The position numbers were made by a program, and so were the translations under genes. A stretch of DNA of 64,000 nucleotides from contig CM065325.1 of NCBI GenBank assembly GCA_033032175.1, positions 15,466,930-15,530,929 on the forward strand. Direction: 5' to 3'. Shown here piece by piece: positions 46,216 through 58,320 of the stretch (within the stretch, counting starts at the first letter, position 1; every line of letters starts with the position of its first letter). This stretch comes from Saturnia japonica. Lineage: Eukaryota > Arthropoda > Insecta > Lepidoptera > Saturniidae. Below the pieces are notes generated by a model, which saw only the letters and a list, made by a program, of their open reading frames with translations, did no database searches and was not told the origin of the DNA.

Positions 46216-47646
46216 TACATAATATTATAGATAAAAGATGTTTTTTTAATTAAAACATAAAAACCTCACAAAACCAAGGTTCCGTCAAAAATTCATAGTA
46301 CCTGTTTTATTATGATAATCTATTTTCACATAATATTCAGTGTACAAAGTGTGCAGCTCCTTGTTCACACACATAATGTGGTCTCACGGAATATCTCAAA
46401 GATGTTAGTGCCATTCTATTCTTGTTAGTTTATGTTGGTACAAGTTATAAACTTAGTGCGAAGTTAGTTTCGCGGGCGACGACATTCATTAAAGCGAATT
46501 GTTGTTCACAAACTAGTAACTCGTTCGCGATCCGAAGTTATTATATAAAAAAGTTAATTGTTTAAAGAACTGTTACCCGACTACGAAAAAAAGAACTATA
46601 ATTTAAGATAAAAAGAAAAGAAAATTTATTTTATACTTTCTCATTTTAAATTTTGATGCACGATTGATATTAAGAACTGCCGATAGATAGCGGTAGCTGT
46701 AGATATTCATAAACGCTGAAATCTTTACTTATAGTAAAAGAGTAAAGAGTCGAAATCTGTACATTGATGATATTTTTGAAAAAAGAATACGTGGGAGTTT
46801 AGAATTAAGGACAGAACATATTTCGATAGTTTTTGAAAATTTTATCTATCTGTCTGTCTGCATGTTTCAATACCAATCACGCAAATCCTACTGGATCGGA
46901 TTTAATGAAACTTAGTATGGTTGTAGTTTATTATAGTCTGAAGTTACAATTAGGATGCATTTTTATACGTATGGTCATACAAATGGTCTATAAATTGCGT
47001 TTAGGTTATGTACGTATAAAAAAAGAATGTATGTAGGTATACGTAATTTTGTAACATATTTGAAATATTTATTGAAACAAGGTGAAAGGATACCAAATTA
47101 ATCCAAATTATTTTATCTTTACATAACTAAAATAAAAAAACAGTAAATGGAAAGGTATATTTGATTTTCCAGGAGTATTCATAGATGGCACTGTACGGCT
47201 TGGTTTAAATTATCATAAAATAGATTTCAATTTTATTGTCACACATAAGTAGTATATTTTCTGTAAGCACTCATGTTAATAATTTAATAATGGAGTTTTG
47301 TTATTATTATTAAATGTTTATAATAATTCAAAATATTCTATCTAAAGTTTCTACGATAGATGTCGTTGCTTGGTGTTTGCGCTATCAAGATTTAAATTAA
47401 ATTACACTAAACAGGCATACTATAAAGCATTATAATTCACTGGTTTTTAAAGGTGTATAAAAATTGAGTTACTAAATAAAATTAGTTTTTCCTAAAGGAC
47501 GGTTAACATTTACAATGATTTTAGTTCGGTATTCTCAAAGCTTATACGGGTCAAATATCGTAAGGTGAGGGAAGGTTTTTATTAAGTTGCTGTTTTAATA
47601 CACGAAATATACCACGCGGACGAAGTTGCGGGCACGGCTAATATAG
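46216..47646. other. Unannotated AT-rich stretch
   Basis: A GC-balanced patch at 46,440-46,530 matches no repeat. A short frame at 46,833-47,036 includes a CTGTCTGTCTG run typical of repeat ends. No gene recognised. Confidence 0.35.
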
Positions 47647-48011
47647 ACTAGCGGTCGCCCAATGATCGAAATTTAACCAGCGACTTTTTAATCATAGACT
47701 ATTTTTTGTTTGATATTTGCAGTAAGTATGCACATAAACAATGAATATTACATCACTTGCTGTCACTTTTCATTCAGTGACAATGTTCAATATTTAGGGG
47801 GTTCTTAGTTCATTGGCAGTGGTCGGGTTAGGATTCGCAGTATTAATTTATTTAATTTAATATATTAGTAACAGATATTATAGATAATTTTTAGCTTTCT
47901 GCACTCCTTCCCCATATACATTTTAACCATGACAAATCTCACATACTTCCGTGCACGCAATACGCTTAAAAATGGGTAGAAAGCTTTTGCTTCACGTATT
48001 AATATATAGAT
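47647..48011 (+). repeat. Family B interspersed repeat, copy 3 (complete start)
   Basis: Starts ACTAGCGGTCGCCCAATGAT and ends TTTGCTTCACGTATTAATAT followed by ATAGAT. This copy preserves the family start best and shows that family B shares its terminal ACTAGCGG motif with family F. Confidence 0.82.
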
Positions 48012-48389
48012 TCTTGATAGATATTTTTATCAAACAATGAAAAAAATGAGAATTACAAACGTATTATCGTTAAATAAGTTCTCGTCACTTAGACCAATAA
48101 CTAAGCACATAATATACAGAACAATGTCCGCTATTACACAAGTACGTCTGTAAAAGGAAGGTTTTAGTGCTTTTGTACGAACAAAACATACTGTGGATGA
48201 ATGCAAATATAGAGCGATGAAGTAGCTCGTCTATTTTAATAATAAAGTAAAAATGTTTTCGAACTTCATGTATGGGCATATTATTTGTATGCAGAATTTA
48301 ATAACAGTTTGTTAATGAACATAATTATTTTAATAGCGTATATGAAATTTATTAAATATAGTTTCGAGAGACAAACATCTTAGCATTCC
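48012..48389. other. AT-rich spacer, nothing recognised
   Basis: A minus-strand 64-codon frame has no motif. Confidence 0.35.
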
Positions 48390-48905
48390 ATGGATTCACC
48401 GTGCGGGTGCCGGGTCCATAGTGTGGTAGAGAGAGGGAAATACGAGCAGCCCCCGGAACTTGTGACACAGGTGTAGGTTTAGCCCCCTTATGATGCACAT
48501 CAGCCTTTACATTGGCTACTCGCGATAACCTCCCTGCAAAGCTAGATTTGGTAAGAGTCTGTTAATACTGCTTTAGATACCCATTCTAAGACAGGGCGAA
48601 GTCTTTTAGCAAATTATAGAGATATTTCACTGGAATACCTGTCGCTCCCACTTTACGGCATGCAAGCCAACCGCATAGCCGTTTTTGGTTATCTCATTAC
48701 ATAGATCGTAATATTTATTCATTTTTATTGCGTGGTTTTATTATTTATGCGTGGCATTATCCCATGGTGCGGTAAGCTCTACAAGTACTATACGCTTGAT
48801 TTCTCGTGAATAAAGAAATATTTCCGGATTGGATGATGAAACACCCACATCCTCTGGGATTTTATAGTGTTTCGTATGTGTCCGCTAAAATACTCCAATC
48901 TGGTG
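48390..48905 (-). pseudogene. Decayed retroelement-associated coding fragment (VELTxPW type)
   Basis: On the minus strand a frame from about 48,880 reads IFLYSREIKRIVLVELTAPW, followed after a break by KMNKYYDLCNEITKNGYAV and HAVKW, and then, one frame over, the VGATGIPVKYLYNLLKDFA region. The combination IVELTVPW ... KYxDL ... HAVEVGxRG is, to my knowledge, part of proteins found with reverse transcriptases in animal non-LTR elements. At least one frame change and several stops are present, so it is dead. The GC-richer part at 48,400-48,520 continues the same element without a readable motif. Confidence 0.5.
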
Positions 48906-49322
48906 TAGAACTTAGGATTGAGAAGGGCTTACTTTTAGCAATACGTTAGTATTTATACAATTATAATATCAGCCTATAAGTGTTCCACTTCTGGGCGAAA
49001 GCCTGTTACTAATGGAAGGAACGGGCTTAATAACCACGCCAGTCCACGATGTATTGGCGATTCCAAACACAGAAAATCGAACAGTTCTATATTTTACCAC
49101 ATACAGTGGTACTAAAAAAATATTTCTTCACAATGTTGTCCTTCACCATAAGCAGATAATATTTTGAATTGTTAAATATACGTGAATTCCGAAAAATAAA
49201 TTTGTTCTTGCCAGGGTCCCAACCTGTAGACATCCAATCAATATTCCGCCGGTATAAACCACTAGATAACCACGACAATATAAACATATATATGGCATAT
49301 AATAAATACTACCAAGAAAATT
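48906..49322. other. Unannotated stretch
   Basis: GCCTATAAGTGTTCCACTTC and GGGCGAAAGCCTGTTACTAA near 48,975 look like a repeat end. Nothing else recognised. Confidence 0.35.
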
Positions 49323-49530
49323 TTTAACAAAAAAAAACTTCAATGATTTTAAAAAGTTGAAGGTCGAATACCAATAAAACTAAAACGAGATCACCCTTGA
49401 GGTATCCCCTATCCAACAAAAAAATAATCATACAAATCAGTTTATAAACAAAGGAGTAATGGCTGAACATCCATAAAAATATATTTATTAGAATTGAGTA
49501 ACCTCCGACTTTTTTTTATGTCAGTTAAAA
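49323..49530 (+). repeat. Family D repeat, copy 4 (3' tail preserved)
   Basis: ACTTCAATGATTTTAAAAAG, GAGGTATCCCCTATCCAACA, GTAATGGCTGAACATCCATA, TAGAATTGAGTAACCTCCGA, a T run and GTCAGTTAAAAA. Best copy for comparison with the inverted pair at 1.3 kb. Confidence 0.72.
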
Positions 49531-50311
49531 ACTCTCACAATACATCGAGACATAAATTAATCATATTGTTTCAATTCAAAAGTATTAATAGTTTTACATA
49601 ATTTACTGGGTAAATCATTTCTAAATTGCTTTAAAAAAAAATTGTGTTTTTTTTTAAAACAGTAATTTAGTTCGCTACTTAAATCAAAATAATAAATTTT
49701 AAGCGTCTAGAAATTAATGCCCAAGTGATCAAAAATATCCCATTGACGGTCTTTTGCACCAACATGTGTCTTAAAGGTATTGCGAGCGTAGTCATAATAC
49801 TACGATAACCTTGAAAAGCATCAGTTAACAGGAAAATTTGAACAAAAAAGACCAAGAGGAAAAATGGTGTTCATTTCGCCAAAGATCGTGATCTATGGAA
49901 AAAAATTAATAAAATCATTTTACGGGGTTATGACCATCAGTATTGAGGTTTATCGACCATAAGAGTAACAATGGATACTGACTTTATAAGCTCTTATTAT
50001 TCCAGATTCAAAACTATATCCTCAACTTCCATCTAGTGAAAAATACGTAAGTCATGTATACAAATTCTTTGATCTGTTGAGTGTAAGAAATTTCGAGGAA
50101 GATTTGAACCGGTTGAAATATGAAAGGTAATCGAAAATAAATTTTCTAGAAGACGAAGACGTTTCAAACAATTATTCTTTTAGTATCTTTACTAAAACAG
50201 CGTGATAAGTGTCAAACAACATGTTTCATTAATATTAATGTATTCATATAATTAAATAACAAGAAACAATCAGTGCTATAATAATAATAATAGGTGTATA
50301 AAAATAAATAA
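49531..50311. other. AT-rich stretch, nothing recognised
   Basis: No gene, RNA gene or matching repeat seen. It ends with an (ATA)n run at about 50,279-50,292. Confidence 0.35.
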
Positions 50312-50637
50312 AAGTGACGTATCTGTTTGTAATGTCAAAATAACAGATTTTTACTAAATGCATATGAAAGTATAAACAGAACTCATAAAAAAAAAAAATT
50401 TTTGTCTGTCAACGTGTTTGTCTCGGGTAATCTCGGAAACGGTTGGATCGATTTGACTGGACTTTCACTGGTAGATAGCTGATGTTATAATGAATCTACC
50501 TACTACATAATTGTAAATCTTACAAAGACCTATAAAAAAATCAGCGAATGCACAATATATGTATATCATCTAAGAATCACAAACAATAAGCATTTTTGTC
50601 TTTCAAATGACCGGGAGCGAGCGTAGTACGATTCGCG
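50312..50637 (-). repeat. Family A interspersed repeat, copy 5 (middle missing)
   Basis: CTGTTTGTAATGTCAAAATA, GGGTAATCTCGGAAACGGTT and AATGACCGGGAGCGAGC in reverse-complement order. The segment with the GTTTACTCAGC block is deleted. Confidence 0.75.
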
Positions 50638-52454
50638 TGTTAGTTAAAAGCCTTAAATAATTTATTTCCTTTAGATATTATAAAGTGAAATAGTTCACAA
50701 ACTTTGCAAGTCTATATATACTTCGGCAATGAAAAGTTACTTGACATTTTAAAACATTTAAATATATTTATTTTGTCCTAAAAATTGTATTTACTTGACA
50801 AGATATCGATTTTTAAGTGTTGGTAACTTGCAAACCCAGATGCATGTTTGTCAGAGCAAATTCTTCTTTTATGATATGATATATTTAGAATAATTAAACC
50901 GCTCATATCATATCATATGTAGTTACATGGCAATACTTGAAATGTCATTTCACTCCGTGGGAATAAAAAACGCAATTTAGTTAATTTCTGAGTCACACTG
51001 CGGATTTATTTTGAACTACAATTCTGAGGCAATAAAAGTAAAAACGCCAAAGTTCACTTTTGTAATAATTTACCATTGATATTTTAACTCATTAAATTTA
51101 GCATTGTATCAACAGATTGTTCCCAATATTATTTTTCTTCTATGGGACAAGTCACTGATAATTGCTCCATTAAATAAAATGCCACCAAAATAAATACATT
51201 TATATAACCTCCCTGCATATCATCGACAGTGATATTTTTTGCTTATGAACCCTTCAATTTAATTATTTACTTATAAGAAAGATAATTAAATATATAATCG
51301 TTTATAATAAGAGTTTTGAAATACACATCAGACAATCGCAGTTAATCGACTTTCTAGAAAAGACAGTTAAGTGTTGCCACATTGCTTGATATCGATTTGC
51401 CTTTTCGGCGTTTTATCTCGAGAATACAGTGACTATTCGAAACGCAAGGAAATGTATGATCATGTTTTAAAATAGGTTCTAAATTGAAATTGACGATTCT
51501 GTCACGATTTGAAATATTTTGTTTTGTGCCTATTGATTTTATTTTGGACGGTTTTGTTTAAATATATGCCGTTAAAGTCCATTTTAAATGGCAATAAATA
51601 CAAAAATAATTTTGTGTAAACAACGATTAAATGTAATCCACCAATAAATTTGACGACTTGTCCACACGATCTCTAATCCGATCCTAATTCATAGATCAAT
51701 TAGTGTGATCCGGATCATCCTTATGGAATGTAATGATTCTCTTAGTTTCAACTAGTTCAATCATCCTAACAAATCAATTACTTTTTTTTAGATAATTTAT
51801 TAAGTCATTTGTATTTGTTATAGTGATAATTTGAAATGGTTAGAAGTAAAATGTAGTCTTTAGTTATTAGGGATTTTATCGCGAATTTCAGTTTTTACCT
51901 ACACACGAATTAAGTATAATTTCGGCAAACGCATATTTCCAATGTCAGCATTTATACTAATATCTGAACCAAAGTTCTAATTTGAACATAATCGAATAAA
52001 TAAATTGTAAAACAATCAATCACATTGGTAATTAAAATTTGGATTAACTAAAAATCATAGAAGTATTTTATATTAAGAAAATAACCACCTGTTCAAATAA
52101 ATGATTTTAACTCTGCATATTCTTCTTCTTCTTCCTAACTTGGCAACCGGTCCTCTTTAATGAAGACCATTACTGCCATTATCGAGTGAATCTCTGCATA
52201 TTATAAACAAACATGTATAATTAAATTTTTTCTTCAATGGTCATAGCAGAAGAATCTGCCAGTGTCAATATTTTATATGCATAGGCTCAGTAAATTCGAA
52301 TTTGATTCAATATAATTAATATCTTATTCAATGTATTATTTCAATGTTCAACGACATAGTAAAATGGTTGTGCTATTACTAAAACTTTCAAGGTGGTTTT
52401 GAAGCTTCTGGAAACTTAAAAAAAATTGAATTCACTTCCCTTGTGTATAATAAA
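50638..52454. other. Unannotated AT-rich stretch with a hairpin
   Basis: Contains the inverted repeat at 50,870-50,917 listed separately. No exon or RNA gene recognised. Confidence 0.35.
50870..50917. repeat. Inverted repeat, 13-bp perfect arms
   Basis: TATGATATGATAT at 50,870-50,882 and ATATCATATCATA at 50,905-50,917 with a 22-nt loop. Low complexity, so chance is possible. Confidence 0.6.
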
Positions 52455-52740
52455 CAATGGTGGCTCAGTGGTCAGGCTACCCGGTGGTGGTGGTGTCCGG
52501 GTGTGTGATATACGGGAATTCGAATCCCTGCAATCAGCCTGAGCTTTCAGTGAAGGAAAGTTCCCTGATGAAACCATAACATGATGGTAGTGTACCCCCC
52601 AGTTGCTGTGTTCCAGCAGCTACACTTGAGAACTATTTGTCCCACTAGGCTTAGAGTGTCACCATTTTGGGCCATATCGTCGCTTAGCATCACGTGGACA
52701 TTATGACGATAATTTAAATCTATAAACGATAAAAAATAAT
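52455..52740 (+). mobile_element. SINE family S, copy 5 (near full length)
   Basis: Box A-like GTGGCTCAGTGGTCAGGCTA at about 52,460 and box B-like GGAATTCGAATCCCTGC at about 52,515, the best-preserved tRNA-like head in this family. Body: CAGCCTGAGCTTTCAGTGAA, GATGAAACCATAACATG, GTTCCAGCAGCTACACTTGA, CCCACTAGGCTTAGAGTGTC, TTTTGGGCCATATCGTCGCT and the CTATAAACGATAAAAAA end. Confidence 0.8.
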
Positions 52741-54733
52741 AATGGTTTAACGAAAAATTGCTACCATATTCACAGAATATAGACAATCACTCTATATTTA
52801 CTTTAAAATATAATTGTGTGAGATTTTTTAAACACCATATAGTTGACCACAAATAAGAGCATACATTATGTATAACTTCTAATACGGTGCCATATTTTTC
52901 ACATTTTTGTCAAAAAACCCTTAAGTATAAAAATAAAACCTTATATAATAAACTTATTGTGTTTTTAAAATAGTGATGTCAACATTCCAAAAGAATCGCA
53001 AAATCGTACGACATATCATTCTTATTGATAAATTTCTCGAGAACCAACTGAAACATTGTTTTTTTTTTTTGTAAGTTTTTCACCATTTACGCATTTTATA
53101 GTCTCCTGAATTATGTAGTGATAATATTAAATTATCGGGTATGCTGAATAACATATTTCAATTAATAATCAAAAACCCTCAATTCAGTATTTATAATCTT
53201 ACGATTCAAATAATTGTACCGTAAAATATACGGTAGCATAACACTACAAAAATAAATGTGACAACATTATTTTTAACTTTGACATTAATGATTGTCAATT
53301 TACTCCGTGGGATTAAAAAACGATATATTTTATAGTTTTACATATAAATCATTTTTCTAACTCTTCGTTCAACTTCAAACCGAACGATCAAGATCGAAAG
53401 AGACAGAATTACTGCAGATTCATGTGAAAGAGGCATCAAAATAAACATGTGACAGATTTATCAGGGTTCGCCCTCGCGAGTTAAAAATTCCGACCGGTCT
53501 CGTACATCAGTTCCACCGTTTCGATTTATTGCCACCGTATATAAAAATACGGAGTTCGAGACAGGTGATGTATATATCTTTATGAACACGAGTCACAGAT
53601 TCGATCGAGATACGTCGTTACTTACCGTTTTTTAATCGATAGATTTGTATTTGAATTTGATGATATAAATTTTTTATTTACTGATGAAGATTGCACATCA
53701 GTTTGTTTCTCTTTTTGAGGTTTGGCAGAAATTGTGTCGGATGTAGTTTAAGTGTCAAACAATAAACAAGAACATAACAAGAATGGGGTAGTGGAGCATT
53801 TGTATCGTGCCATAAATCAATGACATCCTAGGAACGGCTAAGAACCAGTTTTAATGCCACTTTTGTCACAAGATCCTACTCTGTCGCCAATTGCCCATAT
53901 TCTTGGGCTGGATTCTGCTAACCATGAAGTTAGTTTATGTCATTATACAGAGGTGGAATAACAAATTACTGTTCAGATTTTATTTTCAGCTTGCGGGAAA
54001 AATCCGCCTGAAAAAATACCATGGTTAAAATACTATATCTACTAAAAATTATAAATCTATAAATCATAAAGTTTTCTGGTTAAGCATAGTTCATTTTAAT
54101 CCTTAGTAAACCACGATTCCGACCAATTATCTCGGATTGTAACTATTTCAATTGATTCTCCAATCTGTTTGATTTATGAGTGTTAAACTAAAAACTGAAT
54201 AAATTCATTCTCATAAATCGGTTGGTGGTCCATTTCGAAATGATATTTGCCACAGCATAAGTTTTCTATAGTGGGATAAGTCTATCTACAAACCGAATGT
54301 TAATGGTAATGTATAAACATCCTACAAAATACTGAGATATCATTATCATTATTAATCGGTCCAGTTCTTCTAGCATTCTGCGATTGCCTCTTGCTTTATC
54401 TCTATTGCTTGCTAAACCTCTTGTTTTATTTTGACGAGGATAGACACATTCGAATTTTTTTTTAAATACAATTTAAAAAAATATTCTTACATTTTAGAGC
54501 TTTAAGATTTTTTATGGCGAAGTCATAGTCGGTGTTATGCGTCAAATAATATCAATAAAAATGTGATAAAATTATTACAATAATTAATAACACAAAGTTT
54601 TCACGAAGTTAGTTTTTAATATTGTATATTGCATGACATTATTTTCACAAAGCTAAATAATCACACTGTTCAAGATTATTTTGTACTGTGGCAATTCGAA
54701 CAAAAAATTATTGCTCGGCCGCTTCACTATTTT
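52741..54733. other. Unannotated stretch with a GC-balanced island at about 53,380-53,640
   Basis: The island contains a TATA-like palindrome (CCGTAT ATAAAA ATACGG at about 53,537) and on the minus strand GGTAAGTAA at about 53,620. Neither an exon nor a protein motif is visible. Otherwise AT-rich. Confidence 0.35.
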
Positions 54734-54770
54734 TATTAATATTTTTTCCTATTGTTGCAGGTGAGTGATC
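54734..54770 (+). promoter_or_regulatory. Candidate recursive splice site (acceptor abutting donor)
   Basis: TATTAAT (branch-point-like), then ATTTTTTCCTATTGTTGCAG and immediately GTGAGTGATC. The polypyrimidine tract with NCAG is a strong 3' splice-site consensus and GTGAGT a good 5' splice-site consensus. Their juxtaposition at 54,760/54,761 is the arrangement of recursive splice sites in long fly introns. It could also be an ordinary acceptor or chance. Confidence 0.35.
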
Positions 54771-57732
54771 GAGTTTGGATACCGACATAAAATGTTGAAT
54801 AATTCTAAATATTACGTTATACTCATAGTAAGTCCATATATTTTTCATTAATTTCAAAAGACATTAACTCGCTTCATCTATCACAGTCTATCTCGTTCTA
54901 TTCCATGATTCAAATAACACACGGGAAAACATAAGACGAAAGGGGCAAGTTACTGGCTCCCTTAATAAAACTATCCAGAGAGTTTTTTGGCAACTCGAAA
55001 TACATATTGTTATTGTTTACAATTCACTTCACATGTGAAAAATAACCAATGACCACGTAAAATGCTGCCAAGTTTTTTTTTTAATATAGGGTCATATGAC
55101 ATAAGCTTATGAACAAAAAAACTCTTTATATATTAAAAAGACGTAAAAGGACAAGGTGGTTTAACGAGGTAATATGCATAAACTCGTTAAACAACTACCA
55201 ACTTGTCACTTATGGAGAATGAAATGTTAAAGCCGCAAACAATAATTCCTGTTTACATTTTATTACACACAAATATCCTTTCTACTGTACAAGAGTGTTG
55301 TCATGTAACGGCTTCTCAACTTCCACATTATCTTTACTATATTAACCTTTGGCACAAGTATTGAGTATTTAGCGATTTTTTATTTAATTGCTTAGAGGTT
55401 GACATATTGTAAAACAATGATTATTGAGGTATTATGTATTGTTAGGGGAACCATGTCCTAAATATTAATTTCGATGATAATGTCAGACATACATACAGTC
55501 TTACCTTTACAAATATAATATCACATTCATGGACTCACGGACTAGACAATCTCAATCTCTCAGTTCTCTTATGCGCTGTATTTTGAAGAGATGTACTCTT
55601 GCATTCGCCCGAGTATTAGGGTTGTTAGAAATATCTAACTATAAATATACCCTACTTGTACATTCCTGACTAAAGTAGAGATAAATATCTAAGAAGAACA
55701 AATTCCAGGAATATAGTGTATTAACTTTGCCAATACATCCTTGATGACTTAATTTATATTCGCAAAAACTTATTCAAGTTAGATTTTGTCACAGATCAGA
55801 ACAATGTTAATACTAAAATCTAGAAATAGTAATGTTTTAGACTTAGTAAGTCCTATAAAAGATTTTTAGGTAATAGTGTGAGATTTTATGTTTTTATTAT
55901 AATATCCCGAAGCACATTACTAATTTGCAGAACAACAAGTTCGAATGACTATGTCAAGCCGATTTTACGGTCAAAATAATATTACAGGGTGGATCATTAT
56001 GTGAATGACAGTGATGTCTGGAAAGTGACTCCCTCTCTGTGCATCCACTAAATTATTGTTATTGTACTTGTTATATTAACACTTGTATAGTTGATAAAAC
56101 CGATCGAATTTCTTAACGATTCTTCTCGATGACTGGGATTTTTCCGAACCGACAGTAGTGTTATGACATTCATTAGTAGATATTTATGAAAGAAGAAGGT
56201 TCTTAAGGCCTAAATTGAATAAAAAAATTTTTTATTTTTATTTTGATTTTTTTAACGGATTACGTTAAGAAATTTTTTCTCAAGATTCACACAAAACTAA
56301 TTAGAATTTAATTGGAACAACAATTGGCTGGCTCGGTGGTGACCGTATGTCTCGGAATTATGCCTAAAAGTTCTTAGAAAATGTTCTATAAGTAGCAACG
56401 TAATATCGAAATTATAAGATACCTGTAATTTTTTTCGCTCGAAATGACTAATTATGGCTTAAATTGTCGTATTGATTATGCCTGTATCTTTCTTCGAGAA
56501 GAGGTCTTTTTCCAATAGTAAAACGCAAAAACCAAGGACTTATAGCCTGGTATTACAATAGAGCCGGAAATAATATAGGTGAAAATTTCGATACCTAAAT
56601 GTATTATATGTATAATAAAATCGTAAATTCTCCATGTTAAAATGTGCATCTTAAGAAAACTACTAAATCAATTAGAGTATAGCTTTACTTTTAAATATGA
56701 TTGAAATCAAAATAAAGGATTATACGAGGTCACGAGGTTTCCAAACATCAAAAGTACTTTAACGTGAATTTAGGGGCAAAAGTTAGTAGTAAATAATTTT
56801 AAGCTAAAGCTTTTGGAATGCACCACAAATATTTCGACAATCATAAAACTAGGGTGAAAAGACTCGGCTGTGGGATCCCGTGTTATAGGTGTAAAGTTTT
56901 AGAAGCGATATCCTTTACGATCCTGATTAGACGGCTATGGGTAGGTTATGACGTATTAAATGAATTTAATGGGGTTCGAGCCGTTAACCTTACAATGATG
57001 CGTGATAATTATTTTATTTACGACTACCCGACTTACCTACAGGAACTGTTTATAATAAATTTTAACTTTAATATTTTTGGTCGTCGTTTAATGGTTTAAT
57101 TCTTCTCCCGCTTTTGTAATCTGTAATACATCTATAGTTCTGTATGCTGTAGTATTACGTCATGGAAATTTGCCTTTTTTTATTTCACTCTGGGTTATCA
57201 AACATCGTTCAACAGCGCATGTGAGGTAATAGATCCATAACCCTAAAACTACATAAAATGTAATGTATAAAATGGAAATTAGTTTAACTTAAGTAAGGAT
57301 TTAGGAATGATGCGATAGGTAGAATAGATGATCTAAAAAAATGAAAGGAATGCTCATTGGCTTATATACGTCACAAAAGAACGATAAAAACGCAAACTGG
57401 TTTGAAGTAGGAGCCGGTGCCGAATGATACTAACTTTGAGGATCAAATAGAAATATTACTAATTGTATAAAGAGATTATTAATGAATCTGCAGAAAGCAA
57501 GAAAAAAATTAAAGGTAAGAGAAAAGTAGACATAGTGATAGATGGATACTCTATCTATAATTTAGCTGACATCTTTACCATTTGATTATGTTTCAAAATG
57601 TGCAATGTGGTATATCGATACATCGATACAGTAGAAATAAAATGGAATACTAACTTTGATGTGCAACCTATATATTGCTTTAGGTATTACAAACTGAACC
57701 TAGTTAAACCCGCCCTCGAAACCCGTCAACCG
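54771..57732. other. Long unannotated AT-rich stretch
   Basis: Contains the imperfect hairpin at 55,150-55,207 and a 93-codon frame at 56,818-57,099 of no recognisable family. No repeat copy identified. Confidence 0.35.
55150..55207. repeat. Imperfect hairpin with a 6-nt bulge
   Basis: GACAAGGTGGTTTAACGAG (55,150-55,168) pairs with CTCGTTAAAC...ACCAACTTGTC (55,183-55,207): 18 of 19 bases pair, with six extra bases in the right arm and a 14-nt loop. Function unknown. Confidence 0.7.
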
Positions 57733-57845
57733 AACTGTTCTTGACATTCACGCAGTAAGATTTACAGCGCGTCGTAAATTTGCCCGATATCCGTTATACA
57801 GCTGAATTTGCTGACGCCTGTGGGAACTCGGTGTGAGTAAATCGT
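57733..57845 (+). repeat. Family G duplicated segment, copy 1
   Basis: TGTTCTTGACATTCA, AGATTTACAGCGCGTCGTAA, TCCGTTATACAGCTGAATTT and GCTGACGCCTGTGGGAACTC. It aligns over about 110 bp with 58,862-58,985 at roughly three-quarters identity by eye. Contains the inverted repeat AGATTTAC/GTAAATTT. Confidence 0.7.
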
Positions 57846-58084
57846 AGTAGAAATATTATGTCCAAACAATCCGTTACCGCATTTTTTTTAAACATCAATG
57901 GGAAATACAGTTCAAAGAACTGAAATCTCAGAGCGACGAGAATCTATCATTTAATTTCTGACTTCTACGAAGATATTAATTGATTATATTAGTAAGTTGA
58001 ACTTGACCTCTTAGGGTAATTAAAATTACAACACAACTTTTACTATCACTATTTTTAATGTAAAGGATGTCTTAATAAGACCTT

Positions 58085-58320
58085 TCCACCATCGGACGAC
58101 AAGAGACTCGGCGAAGCGTCATCGATTTATGGTAGATATTCCACCAATGTGCACAAAACGTTTCGCTAGCACATTTATAATGCGCAACGCTAAAGAGTGG
58201 AATGCTTTGCCGAATTTTGTATATCCCGATAACTAGATGTATCTTCAAGTCTCGACTGAATAAGTACCTTCTAGGCAGGCGTGCTCCATCGTAGACTACA
58301 TCATCCCTTACGATTAGGCG
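58085..58320 (+). pseudogene. C-terminal end of a Jockey/CR1-type LINE reverse transcriptase
   Basis: The plus strand from about 58,090 reads HRTTRDSAKRHRFMVDIPPM, CTKRFASTFIMRNAKEWNAL and PNFVYPDN, then a TAG. One frame over, FKSRLNKYLLGRRAP follows at about 58,246. The layout (basic segment, a conserved 'FxxRTAKxWNSLP' type motif, 'FKxxLNKYLLGRRAP' tail) is that of the C-terminus of Jockey/CR1-group LINE proteins in insects. A stop and a frame change break it, and the 5' part is absent. Confidence 0.82.

Noticed and set aside
52460..52535. Functional tRNA gene at the head of SINE family S
   Set aside because: The spacing between boxes is interrupted by a GGTGGTGGTG insertion and the SINE body follows.
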